The position numbers and the translations under genes were made by a program. From NCBI RefSeq assembly GCF_026210795.1, contig NC_089431.1, positions 5,332,001 to 5,396,000 of the forward strand: a stretch of 64,000 bases of DNA, read 5' to 3'. The notes under the pieces were generated by a model. That model searched no databases. It was given only the letters and a program-made list of their open reading frames with translations, and was not told where the DNA came from. Positions 45,978 to 58,700 of the stretch are shown here, piece after piece. The DNA is from Rhizophagus irregularis. Its lineage: Eukaryota; Glomeromycota; Glomeromycetes; Glomerales; Glomeraceae. The stretch's first letter is position 1. The number at the start of each line of letters is the position of its first letter.

Positions 45978-48900
45978 ATGTTAAAAATGTTCAATTTAGC
46001 AAAGATGTTGATCATCTTTATGTATTTAACCTCCATCTGTTGCTTTTTCATTTCATCCCAAAATGTATCATCTCCTCAAGATATATTGTACACTTATGAA
46101 GAACCTATAGATGGTCTAAAACTACATGATACCCACACACTTTCAAAAGGTACTTTAATGATCTGGATGACCTTTGATGATGATAAAGATCCATCATGCA
46201 TGTTACCTTATTTTTATCTACGATTGATAGAAAGAACAGGACGAATTACATACATAAATCTTAATTACACCTTTCCTCCAGAAGCAGTTTGCCCCATTAG
46301 TATGGATTTTATACCATTAAATTATAATTATATAATGGTAATTTATGTTAAATCAAATAATGGTGTTAAGGGAAAGTATGGATTGATAATTAATTATGAA
46401 AGTGAGATTATAAAGTAAGTTTAGATGTTGGAACATTATCATTTATAAAGGTCAATAATAATTTTTTTTTTTTTTTAGTGAAATCTACTTAGGAAATGTT
46501 AATGACTATATTATAGATAGTGGAAGATTAGAAAAAGGTTTTATTCGTATTGAAGAACATGACAAAAAAGGAGCAACATTGCATTGGCTTAGTATCCCGT
46601 AAGTATTTTTACAAGTAAATACTTTTTAAATATTTCTTTGTTCAGTTGATTAACTTTTTTATCTTTACTTTAGAGATATTACAACAGGAAAAGTGGTGGA
46701 ACATGGAAGTAGCGAGTTTATTGTACCAAACCAATTATCATATACTTTTGTAAATAGTTTTAATTTTAATTTAATTGATGGAGGGATTGGATATGCATAT
46801 ATTCTAAAATATGATGAAATGGGATCATTAGCAACAAATGATCCAAATATTCAATACTGGAAAATTTATGTTTCATTTTTAAGAGAAGGAACATATTTGC
46901 CTACAACACCTTCTCTTGTCTATCAAACTACTACAAAATTAAATAGTGTGGTATTTAACTCATGTACTTACAATAATGGTGTAGGATATATATGTATTGT
47001 GTCATTAAACAATACAATTACAAATAGGAATGAATCAAGAACTGAAGTGAATTATTATAGATTGGATTTTTTAACAACTGGGGCCTTTATTCAATTTGAT
47101 ATGATTCCTAAAGAAATAAGTATGGATGTCTTTGATTTTTCAAGTTTAATTTACGGAGGATTTCTTGTGAGAAAATATTATACAAATACAACTGCAATGG
47201 ACTTTTCTATTTTAGATAATAATGGAAATTATAAATCAGGGGGATCTTTTGGCCCAGAGTTTGTTCATACTAATATGTTCTCAAGAAATGGTACTTTATT
47301 AGGAATAAAGAAACAAATTGGTAATAAATTAGAAATTTTATTGAAACCTTTATTAAGATTAAATAATCAAGGTAAGTTTTTGATTATTTTTTACTTTTTA
47401 TTTTATTTTATTTTTTTTTTTAATAAAAAAATTTTTTGATTTATAGGAGCTGAATATGATAATCCTGTAATTGAGTCAACAAAACCAGCGATCCATGAAT
47501 TTATTGATTCTTCAATCAATGAAATTACAATTAAATATGCCATTCCAGTGAGATTATCAACTGCAAATATTTCGATATTTCAACTAAATGGTGACCCATA
47601 TAAACCAAATCTATTACGGCAAACAATCTCAGGAAATTCCAAACTATGTACTGTTGGAAGTGATAATCACACTGTGCATATTCCAATTTTCAGGAGTTCA
47701 TTTAATCAGCCAAATGCTTCGTATCATGTGATAATTGATAATAATTTTGTCATTTCTCAGGAGAGAAATGAACCTTTATTAGGCATTAATGAGGAAACTT
47801 GGATGTTTTCAACAAGTAATATATATATATTTTTTTAATTTTTAATTTTTTAATTTTTTTACTGGTCAAATAGAAAAATTTATATTTCTTTATTATATTT
47901 AGAACCATTTAAGGCAGGACAACATTCAGTTTCAGTCACAGGGTCACTTCGATTGAATGAAGAAGGGAGTTCAAAATTTCTTCAATCAAATCAGTCGGAG
48001 TTTTTCAATAATATAATTCAAGCGTTTTCCAAAATAATTCCAGTGGATCAACAAAGGATAACAACAAATGGTAAATGGAAAAATGACCCTACTTCCCCCA
48101 ATAAAGTGTTGTTATCCTTTACTATAAATGAGGCCAAAGATGCCATTGAACCAAACTCAAAAACAATCTTTGATAATTTGGGCACTTTGGTTGAAAAAAA
48201 AGGGTTTACTGCCCTTTCAATTAATGAATATACTTCATTAATTGATGAAAGTGCATCTTTTGTAATAACCCGTAAGTGTTGTTCATTAAATATTTTTGAT
48301 ATTTTTAAATAAGTAATATTTCATTATTAAATTTTTAATTCTATTATTTTACAGAGGATTATTTTGGAAAATATCTGCCAGTAATTATAATATCTTTAGT
48401 AAGTCTAATAATACTAGCAATATTATATTTTTTGGCACGGTGGAAAAGCCCCGAAGGAAGAAATTTTGCCATATTTGAGACTGCATTAATAATGCAAGAT
48501 CTTGCTGTGGATTTAACATTCACATTATTAAGGGTTAATAATACTCCACATCTGATAGTCCCAAAGTAAGAAATTTTGTTTAATATGATTATGTTATTTT
48601 TATTATTTTAAAGATTAATTTAATTAATTAATAATTTTCTTATTTATTATTATTTAGTATGGTATTCCTTATTGTTCCACTTATAGTCAATTTCTTATTG
48701 GCTATAAATATTTTTTTGTCTGAAGTAGATACAAATCCAATGTTCTTTACTTGGGTTTCAGAACTTCCAACACTATTATTACCAATTTGTGCAATATTTT
48801 CATCCATTGACATACTAGCAATAAATACTTTGACATCAAATTTATTTGGTCTCAAAGTATTTTCAGCCCCATTATCACAAAGGTCAAGGAAGATTATACT

Positions 48901-49156
48901 TTGGGGTAGTTTCATAAATATTTTTGCTGAAGATATACCACAATTAATTATACAGATATTATACTATAATAGTGTTGAGACGTACGATCTTATTCCATCA
49001 CTTGTACTTATATCTGGTGGATTAGTTATAGTAAATAAACTAATTTTAAGATCGTATCACGCGATAGTGAGATGGTATCATCGGCGTGATAAAATTAGAA
49101 ACTTTATTAGACGTTTATCAGCCGCTTCTATAAGATCATTAAGGTCGAATGTTTAG
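45978..49156 (+). CDS. 900-residue secretory-pathway membrane protein, seven exons
   Basis: Exons: 45,978-46,414, 46,479-46,598, 46,674-47,371, 47,447-47,815, 47,903-48,271, 48,355-48,565 and 48,658-49,156. All introns are 60-92 bp with GTAAG/GTAAT donors and AG acceptors, and all phases agree (2703 nt in total). A signal peptide or anchor lies at residues about 8-28 (MLIIFMYLTSICCFFISSQ). A large ectodomain with Cys pairs and N-glycosylation sites runs to about residue 664. Then come five hydrophobic helices: about 671-692 (VIIISLVSLIILAILYFLA), 737-755, 773-793, 814-838 (FINIFAEDIPQLIIQILYY) and 846-866. The tail is basic (VRWYHRRDKIRNFIRRL). The EDIPQLIIQ helix recalls XK-related scramblases, but the resemblance is short. 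I do not recognise the family. At least five relics of it lie in this window. Export to a membrane is the only function I would infer. Confidence 0.9.
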
Positions 49157-49845
49157 CATTCAACTACAGATTTTTATTTGTAAATTATGATATTATTTTC
49201 ACCATCAATTTAATAAAAATATAATACTTCAGACTGTGCCATAAAAATGTATTTGTTTTTTTTAGAACATCGTTTATTGGACGAATATGAAAATATGATT
49301 TACTTTAATTCTCTGACCGGTAAAGTAATTTGGAATGTGTATATGATAAATAGCTGATAATCAGAAATAAATCGGGTAAAAATAGATTTTAAAATGATGT
49401 ATAACAAAAGTTTACTGAATGATAATGAACACTGCAATAAAATGGGATGAATTGTTTATTTATAAGAAATAGGAAACAAGCCGGCAGAGTTTATTTATTA
49501 ACAAATAAAATACAATATTACTGCCTCTTTTGGCGCTCTGTATATTCATATGTATATTTCTATATCATAAAAACCTTCCCAAATCCTCCACAAATCGGTC
49601 CTTATATATTATCCAAAATTCGGTACAAATTTGTCCATCAAACAAATTTGCCATTCGGCCAATTTTGCCCAGTTAACTAGTTAAGCCAATTCCGAATTAT
49701 CTTAGCACCCACCTCTAAGCCTCCGATTTCCATCTATATGCTAATATGCCCAATGAATAAATAAACTATAAACTAAATAAAAATAAACTATATATAAAAA
49801 TATAAAAAAATAAACTATCAATTTTTTTTATTTTATTTTTATTAT
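49157..49845. other. 3' flank and AT-rich intergenic stretch
   Basis: Degenerate TTGGACGAATATG and AATTCGG motifs. No gene recognised. Confidence 0.4.
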
Positions 49846-52431
49846 ATAGACAGTGACCCGGGACTACAAACAACTGCTAGCAGGTCGATTTACAAAGAAA
49901 AAGAAACAAAGCTAAGCTAATGCGAGTACGTCCAACAAAAAGGGACCGCCACGCCTCTTATTCAAAAAGAATCCTAGGCAAAGCCAGATCTACTAACCCA
50001 GAACACTAGACGCCGAAAAAAGAAAAGAATTAAACGAAAGTACATGTGACCCTAAATTAAAAAATTTTGAAAATAAAATAAAATAATCTAAATGTAAAGA
50101 ATTTAAAGTATAAAAAGACTGTCTATCATCACAGTCCTGTATAAATGACGTCCAACCACCCGCATGTAAATAATTTGATGTAATAAGAATAATCCATTTA
50201 GGGACAAAGTGGTTGTTAGGTCGTTGAGATTGTAAAAAAGCGATACGGTAACGATCATCGTATCGATCCTGTTTATCGCGAATGCCAAAAAAAGAAGGCG
50301 GCGTAGAGTTCCGATGAGACGGAGAAGGTAAAGTGGTTTGATTATGAACGGATCTTTTCGTTCGTTTATTCTCGGCGCAACGTTTAGCACGTCGCAGTTT
50401 GATTTTCTTTGCGTAAATACCTGTACGTTTTTCCAAGTAATCATGGATTCCGTGTGATGTTTCCAAACATGAGTAGAAATTGTAAATGAATTAATTTCAT
50501 AACATCCATAACAATAGACGTAGAATGCGAAGTTTTACGAGTATGAGAGTGAATCAAATCTACTAAAGATTGAGGAACCACATTGTGTATAATAAGATAA
50601 ACGAGGTGAGTAGCATCAACCACAGGCGAAAAAAGTGGTGACGCGTCCAAATCCCGAGTCAGAGTTGAGTTGGTGTAAAAGGTGTTTAATTCAGTTGTTA
50701 CACGTTTGCTGATAAGTGCTTTCGCGTCCAAAAGGACATTAGTCAAAAGCTGAATTAAATCCGGGCAAAATCCAAGATGTTGATTAGTATCGTCCGCGCG
50801 CCCGCAAAGAGGACATTTGATTGGTAATAAATTTTGAGAATAAAGTGACGGATAATGAGCTGATAAAACATCGCCACAAGGTAAGATATGATTGAGACTT
50901 TTCATTTTGAAGGAGTGTTTTTTAGATTTATCCGAGCTACAAACATCCAGAGTATCGTTTTGGTGTTGCCAAAGTTTAGTATAACTCCAACTAATAGCTT
51001 GGGTAGAATGATTTTTAAATAAAAGTTGTAAATTATTATTGGAAGTAAAAGAGTCAAAAGTAACGGCATCCGTTATATTTTGACAAAATTTTCTAATGTC
51101 TCGGTCGATAGGACCTATACAATCCCACATGGGTATCATAGCCACATCTGGAATAAATTTTGGATTAATGGTGATTGGAGGTACGTTCAGGCCTTTACCA
51201 GCTTCTTTATCCGCTAGATCATTGTAAAAATCGCCTGAATGTGCCTTAACTTTATACAAAGACAAGTAATTTTGTTCTTTGAGACCAGGTGTTTAATTAA
51301 ACGCCAAACGTCATGATTAGGAATTTTGAGAATCTTTCGTATCGAGACTAGAAAGTTGTTGATATGCTGAAAAGTGTGAATGCAATTCATTGAATCTGTA
51401 TAAATATGGACCATACAATTGGGTGGAACCACCAATAGTAACGTCAAAATAGCGTAAGCCTCCGCTTTGGAAGACGAGGGTGAGAGAGAAGTGCCTCCAA
51501 AAAAAGAGATATTTAAGTTGGTGCTCGAGTCGTCTTTATTAACCCAACCAAAGCCCATATTTGTAGTAGTAGTAAAATTACCATTTGAATTAAGATCATT
51601 TGATATAGGTGAACGTAAAGCACCATCAGTATAAAAAATTAATTCCCGTGAAATAGAAAAATATTCCGATAAAGTAATAAGTTTAGTAATAGTGTCAAGA
51701 TCTCCAATTAGATATCGACTGATATCTTGAGATAATATGCTTCGTTCGTGAACATGAAGCTGAAGGAGCGTTCGCCGAAGTTGTATTTATATCAATAGCT
51801 GGTACAGCTGCTGACCCAGCGCGTCTAGAATTAATAGTAAAAATATTAAAAGCACTGATCCTTAAACTAAACAAAGATCGTTGTGGAAAAACACAGTTTT
51901 TCGGTAAATTTGAAATGTTAAGTTTGGGTTTGAATGATTTTCCATGTACATCTATTTTGTAAAGTTGGTGGGTTGCGGTAACAACAACGCATATTGGCCT
52001 TAGATCACGATAATACGGCGTGTGCTTAGAACAACCTTCACAAGGTTTCAAAATAGGAACACAACACCGTGGTATATGTTGATGTAATATATCCTCGTTT
52101 GCAATGTGAGGTATAAAGTGTTCACGGTAAGTGATTGAGATACAGTTAACTTCGTTAACTTGTTCCTTCCATAGATAACGTCGTTGTCCAAACTGGACCA
52201 CGAAGTAGACCATTCTTTTTTGGGCCGATGATAGAGTTTATCAACAATCTTGGGATGTCTATAAGAAATACTAGTGATGGCCGGCGAAGTTAAAGGATTA
52301 ATGAGGCGGCGTGTTGAAAATAAACTACCAATATAACCTACAACTAAAAATAACTTAATTAAAAAAATATCCCGTGACAATCTCAAATTGATTTGCAGTG
52401 GTTTTGTATAAACTTTTATATTCAATTCCAT
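49846..52431 (-). mobile_element. LINE with RNase H and zinc knuckle, frameshifted
   Basis: Minus-strand element with an (AAAAT)-rich 3' tail at 49,820-49,855. From upstream: a Cys-rich block CCVPILKPCEGCSKHTPYYR (52,070-52,010); then RNase H with FYTDGA (51,635), SSSKAEAYAILTLL (51,450), IYTDSMNCIHTF (51,400) and, after a frameshift at about 51,265, KVKAHSGDFYNDLADKEAGK (51,255-51,195). A linker SFKMKSLNHILPCGDVLSAH and the knuckle CPLCGRADDTNQHLGFC (50,820-50,770) follow. The C-terminus is in shifted frames and ends TSNYLHAGGWTSFI. All RNase H catalytic residues are visible. The reverse transcriptase is missing, so the copy is 5'-truncated. The family is the same as the insertions at 18.8 and 19.9 kb. 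Confidence 0.88.
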
Positions 52432-53353
52432 TAAGTATTATTATTCAAAAAATATTTATATTTTTAATGTTATTAATAATAAAAAATTTATAATAAAATT
52501 TTTTATTATGTAACATTCTGACCCGATATTTTTATATTTTTCAGCTAGCCCAATTTAATCTGAAACATTTTTCAGGTTACAGGTTGGGTAGAGTCAAATA
52601 TGGTAACCTGATTTGACCCAACAATTCGGACGAATCTTTGTGAGAGGTGGAATGGTGATGAAAGTATGAAAGAGATGAAGAGAGATTATTATATGCTCTG
52701 TCATAAGGCTGAGTAGTGTAGCGTCTGAACTTTGAACCTACCTAGTGAATTTATTAATTGTGGGCGTTTTTATTTACTGCGGTCCGGAATGAGATGGTCA
52801 CTATGGGGATCAATTATGGTCCGTAATGACGTAAAACTATTCTTATTATTCTTATTGGTTACTTATTTGATATTATTTATTATTTATTATAAAATTTGGG
52901 AACCGCTATAATTTTTATCAAATTTAATAAAAGTTTGTTTTGTAGTTAGTGGTGGCAACGTCTTAACGACGGGGGACCGGAACGATTTACATTGTTTATC
53001 TAATAAATATGTTCTACATATATTTTTCAATAATTAACGAAACTTTAATAAAAAATTTTTTTTTTTTGCAATTTCGCTATCATGTAACTTACATATTATA
53101 TATACTACTTTAAATTACTATTTACGCAACTACCATAATAAAGTCCTTTGGTCTAATAAAAATTACCAAAAATGTTAAAACCAATCATTTTTTTATTTTT
53201 TATCTCATTATCATTGTTTTATATTAGCTTAGTATAACTTGGAACGGTTTGACGATGTTTTGTGTTTGAAATGATATTAATATCATCATTTTTTTCATTT
53301 TTTTAAAGACGCACTTAGAACACAATGCATGAAAATAAATTTAAGTATTACTT
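52432..53353. other. AT-rich intergenic stretch
   Basis: A small hairpin, GTTGGGTAGAGTCAAAT against ATTTGACCCAAC, lies at 52,583-52,622. No gene seen. Confidence 0.4.
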
Positions 53354-53409
53354 ATATCCTGACTAATTAGGAATAAGTAAAATTTTACTATTCCAACTAG
53401 CCAGGATAT
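53354..53409. repeat. Short perfectly centred inverted repeat
   Basis: TATATCCTGACTAATTAGGA reads back as the complement in TCCAACTAGCCAGGATATA, with a TAAAATTTTA centre. Arms of about 28 bases with few mismatches; a MITE-like footprint. Confidence 0.7.
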
Positions 53410-53929
53410 AATTGATTTATCCCCTGCCATTTACACAATAGTAAGTGTTTTATAGTATATCGTGAGTATAAATATAGTATATTTTATTGTTGAATCTTAT
53501 CTTCTTACGCTTGGTTATTTTTTTCATTTTAAAGATTTATAAAAAAATGATTAAATTCTAAAAAGCTTTGGAACTATTATTATTACATTTGAAAATAATA
53601 TTGAGATTACGAATAAATTAAAAGGAAGTTTTTCTCATTTGAAAAATGCAAATCTTTCTGAATTACTCAAATTTTCAAATCCGTCTATTATAGTATAATC
53701 AATAGTCAATTTTTACTGAGAACGGATAAATAAATACATATAAAATTTGCCGCCCGGTAGGTATAACTACATTTGCATAATCGTGTAAATGATGCCGATC
53801 AGGTTCATCAGGGGATAAAATTTTCTTCTAGGAATGATTTATATATTTACTGATAATGCTTTTTATGTTTCCAATTTTTCTTTTGTTTTTTTTTTTATAA
53901 ATGTCAGGTTCCTTATCTTTCTTTATTCA
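53410..53929. other. AT-rich intergenic stretch
   Basis: Nothing recognised. Confidence 0.4.
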
Positions 53930-54408
53930 CATAAAACTTTGTTATAAAATTGTACTAAATTTCTTTATCATAAGTATGTGATGCATTATTATTTATCGTT
54001 ACACAAATAAACCTTTAACAAAGACTCCTATACCCTAAAATTAGAAATCGATTTTCTTTTAAAATAAAAATACTATTCTAAAACAAGGTAAAAATCAAAC
54101 ACAACGAAATAGATTGACAAAATTTTTATTTTCTTTATTTTTCCTTTTTAAACAAAAAACGATAAAAAATACTATTAAACAAGCTCAACCAATCACTCAT
54201 CTAAAAAACAAAGCTCGACTAAATTAATTGTCGTTATATTAAAGATTAAAGAATGTTTGAAAAGTTTTATTCCAATTATTTATAGATAAAGTACATTGTT
54301 TGTATTTAATTTGTGAGAATTCTTTATTAAAATTAATTTCGGTTTGGGTAAATAAATTCGTTTTGTTGATCATTTAAGGAATATAGGCCCTATTGAAAAA
54401 AATCAATA

Positions 54409-54414
54409 TATAAA
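54409..54414 (+). promoter_or_regulatory. TATA-like element of the peptide paralog
   Basis: TATAAA 109 bases before the start codon, the same spacing as in the other copy. Confidence 0.4.
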
Positions 54415-54522
54415 TGGCTTTCCCGAACTTCACTAATTCAGAAAATCAAAATTTTTTAAAAAATAATTTTTCAAAAAAAGAAATTAAAAATATTCAACAC
54501 AAAAATATCAAAACACTATAAA

Positions 54523-54780
54523 ATGAATTCGCGTCAAATCTTCTTTGCTCTCTTGATTGTGCTTATGGCTACTATCGTAACAGCCTCTCCTATGAATTTC
54601 GATCAATTAACTAAGAGGTAAATACAAATACAATATTGATACTTTTTAAAGAAATCTATTAATTTATTAATTTAATCATTAAAGGAGAAATGCTCAAAAA
54701 GACAAAAGTCCATCGAAAGAAAAAAACGGCGAAGTCAAGATTGCAGCTGTTGTACCTAAAGGCCATACCGGTAATATCTA
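54523..54780 (+). pseudogene. Secreted-peptide precursor paralog, probable one-base frameshift
   Basis: Exon 1 (54,523-54,617) encodes MNSRQIFFALLIVLMA and then TIVTASPMNFDQLTKR, almost identical to the 5.1-kb gene. The intron is 54,618-54,684 (67 bp). Exon 2 begins RNAQKDKSPSKEK and then meets a run of six A at 54,720-54,725. In the spliced frame the end becomes TAKSRLQLLYLKAIP and runs into what is 3' flank in the other copy. In the next frame the sequence reads GEVKIAAVVPKGHTGNI and stops at 54,778-54,780, exactly where the 5.1-kb gene stops. One missing A, or a homopolymer sequencing error, would explain this. If the error is technical, the tail is a basic peptide of about 31 residues, quite unlike the 13-residue acidic tail of the paralog. 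Confidence 0.6.
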
Positions 54781-55211
54781 AGCTATTAAATTTGCATATT
54801 AGAATCTTTTTATTAGGCATTATTTATTCTCATTATTTCACCTATTTAACATCATTTTAAAGCATAGCATTAATAGTTAGACGTACCATAATAAAGGAAT
54901 GTGTTAATATAGATTATTTTAACAACATACAAAAACACAAAAAAAAAAAATCATTCCTCTTCAATTTCATTTTTATTCTCTTCAATTTCATTTTTTTTCA
55001 TTTCTTTTCTTTTAGAAATCATAAGTTTTTGAAAAACTTCGATATTGTTTTCTTTATAATTTGTATTAAAAAGAATTAAATAAATTATATTCACCAATAA
55101 GTGATCTTTTATCTATAAGGATTTCGTCATTTCGAAATTTAGTAATACCAAGTTTGGTATGCAGTTTCGTGTAAATTTAAATAATTGGACTAACCGTTTA
55201 ATCATAGTTGA

Positions 55212-55345
55212 CTCTACGCGGAATTACATCGCTAGTATCTGCTATATAGATTATCTGGGTGTTACGGAAAAGTATTGGTATCCCTACTCAAAGTGATAAA
55301 TAAATAACTTGCCAAATTATACACCACTCGCTCCTTTTCGTCTTG
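55212..55345. other. Insertion absent from the partner duplication
   Basis: About 134 bases (from GACTCTACGCGGAATTACAT to CGTCTTGCCCGAGTTATC) lie between GTTTAATCAT and CTAACTACAGTTAAG, which are almost adjacent in copy A near 4640-4690. It is less AT-rich than its surroundings. Its origin is unknown; no tRNA-like fold is evident. Confidence 0.5.
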
Positions 55346-55727
55346 CCCGAGTTATCTAACTACAGTTAAGAATAAAAAATAAATTAATTAAGAATAATTT
55401 TCTTTAAAAAAATATTTTAAAACTCACCATTGCCATAACTATTTATATTGTATGTTCGGTATTATATTTTTTTTAATAGTCCATTGGTGAGGATGTAACA
55501 ATAGCAGCATAAATTGTAATTAACATGACCCAAAGAATAACATTGATTAAGAAGAATTGGCTGGAATTCACGCCTGCGCTTTGTACTTTATGTAAAATGT
55601 GTGTTTTATTAACAATAAAAAAGAAATATTTTTATATATAATTTTTTTTCTCACAAAACAAAAAATAACTTAGTATTTGATGTTTGGCACTTCTCTTTCA
55701 TATACTTCTTTATTCATAAATATCACT

Positions 55728-58700
55728 TTTTTTTTTTAAGGTTCAACTCATAATTTTATTAAAAAAAAAATTAAAATAGAAGATACAAAAACGCGAGTTA
55801 CAATAATAAAGATCTAGCTAACTAGTTACTATAATATCGTGGAGGGGATAAGATTTAATCACTGCCGACCCATAAACAACTTTCACCTTCCCGATGGATT
55901 ACCGGAAGACGTATCAACCTTAATAGCGGTATAACAACTTACACTAACAACTACTACACCTCTAAATAACTGCACCACTACAAATAAATTAAGTTCTATA
56001 ACTTTACCATAAGATTAATAACAAAGAGCTACGCTAGCTACGCTATTATGTTACACAACGATGATAATAATTAATTACTTTACCTCCATATCTAACATAA
56101 TTTAATAATCCTTCTGCATCCATGTACTTATTATACGTAAGAGGTTTCGGCGTTGTAATATATTTTTCTTCCCATACTATGTCTTAAAAAATTCTTTTGT
56201 AATTCCTAACGCAACATTAATGTCATGATTAATAGAACAACGTTCATTCCAAAAATCTCTAATTAAATCAAAAGAAATTTTTCGAAAATTATATAAAATT
56301 TCTTTAGTTTTTATTTAATTTTCCGTTAATAAATTCACACAATTTCAAAGTAGTTTTCTTTTAATTATATCAATATATTAATAAAAAATACATTGAAATT
56401 TAGCTAACAAAAATGAAAACTAAATCTATCCATATCAAAATCTCCGTATAATAAAACAGAGTAAAGACTAAATTAAAATATGATCACTATCCTATGTAAT
56501 ATATTATGTATTAGCCTCATGCATAGATAAAGTCGAAGAATTAGCAAAAAACTTAGCACTTGATAGCACTCTTTCTTTGAATTTAAGTATATCTTCTTTT
56601 TCTATCTCTACCAGCTCTTTATCTACGACTTCATTTAACACTTTCTTTAAAAATTAAATATTCTGATGCGTCTTGGCTATTTTTACTACAGATCCAACAG
56701 ATCCATATATGTTCCCACTTTTCTTCTTCAATTAAGCAACGCGGACATTTAACATTCGGGTATTCCCCAGACTTTCCTTGTCCACAGGATCTCATACGTT
56801 GGCAAAATTTTCAAAAAATTTTTAACTCTGAAACTCCCGATTGCCGTATCTTCTTTACTTGTGACGCCCTTGGATGTCGTAATTTCATTATTAATCAGTT
56901 TGAATGATACGTTCCAATCAGTAATAATTACGTTGCTTCCCGTTTGTATCTCTGAAACAATCCTTGACAAAATCTAATAACATAAGGCTATTTTTGTACT
57001 ATTATAGCTTAATTCTTTAAACCAAAACCTGTATGCTCCTTCTATAGGAATATAATTCCAATGAAGATTGTATTCGTCCACTAAAATGTTATCAACATTA
57101 TTTAAGTTTCTTTTATCGTATCTTTACAGTTGTCTTTTAATTGCCGGAACTTTGACATCTTGTATCGTACTTTGAGCGTCCATGTTATCATCTTAACTAA
57201 CATTTTAATATATTATATATTCTTTAATTCCAAGATCGTGTTGATAAAATTCAAGTAAACATAAAGTTTATCATCTAATTCTCTGCGCGTGCTTCCCATT
57301 TTACTATAATTATAGAGCCACCCAATAATTTTCAAATCATTTCTTAATTCAATTTTTATATTACAAGGTAAAATTATGATTGCTATTATCAACGCCACCG
57401 CATACACTTTTCTTTCATTTTTAACAAATGCTAACTTCCCTTCAAAATTAAATTTTTCTACATCGCTACTTTTGGGTATTATTTCCAATCCAAAAAAACC
57501 ATCTAAACATAACTCTTCACCTTTTGTATTACCACTCCTAAGTTCACAATAACTTCTTTATCAATCATCTATCGACTAATGAAGTTTTCTAGAATTTCGG
57601 TCGTAAATTCATCTTTTACAACAAAATTTAACCACATTATATCTATATTATCCGTCACATTGCTATCTATTTTCATTGTATTCTTTTCTATCTCTTTGTA
57701 ATCGTTTATATTTTCTTCAATCACCAAATCATTCTGCAAATCAATATTTTCATATGTCATAAAAGGTTTAATCATCATTTCTTCACCGCTATTTTTAATT
57801 TTCCGTCCTTCAATCATAGTCGCTATTTCTTTTTCTATATAATCCTGTATTCAACTTTCTATTTATATTGTATCTACATCCTTTACAATCTTTTAAGAAA
57901 GGAGAATTGACTTTCTCGTTCAAATCCAGAGAAGCTTCGTCTATAATTAAATGCTTTCCAATTTCGTCGTAAGTTTTACTTTCTTTTCGTTTACTCTTGG
58001 GTAACTCCTTTCTTAAGATAATTTTTCCGTCGTTAGATTGGCGTAATATTATTATATTGTCACTTACTGACATATGTCCTTTTTCTTTGTTTAACGTTAA
58101 TTCTGACAAAACTTTGTACCACAACGGTTCCACGTCTACTGTAAGACCATTTTTCATTAAGAAGTGACTCCACTTCATTAACCTACTTGTAAACAGTTCC
58201 ATTAACTGTTCTAAAAACAGAACCTTTCTGTGACTAATTCTATCCCTATAGATTTTATAATCTGTACCGAAAATTTCTTCTATTCTAATGTTTCCGCCTT
58301 TAACTCAATGATTTGGAAATTGATCGTCAATAATTTCGTGATTATAAATCTTAAAATTATTTTCATTTAATATAATAAGCGCATCCCCCACATGCGTCTT
58401 TGTTGGAAATTTGTCACTCGTTACCATCTCTGAAAAACATAATACTGACCAGTATTTCTGTTGCAATTTCCTCATTTGAATTTTAAAAATTTTGTTTAAC
58501 TCTTCATTACCGTTCGCTAAATACATTATATTTTTACTTATACACTCTAGTTGTAAATTATATATATCTTTAATTCCATATATATCTTATCATAAATTAT
58601 ACAATTAGGTAATGATTTTGGCATATTGCTTTTATGTTTCATTAAGATATTTACCCGGTGTCATTAGCTTTTCTGCTTCTTGTCTGGTTATCACTATTCC

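Larger units (their letters stand above)
53930..55625. repeat. Inverted segmental duplication, copy B
   Basis: Reverse-complement partner of 4450-5830. It carries a secreted-peptide paralog and an extra insertion at about 55,212-55,345. Confidence 0.85.

Noticed and set aside
48640-48915. 91-codon minus-strand frame
   Set aside because: Antisense shadow of the last exon of the membrane-protein gene.
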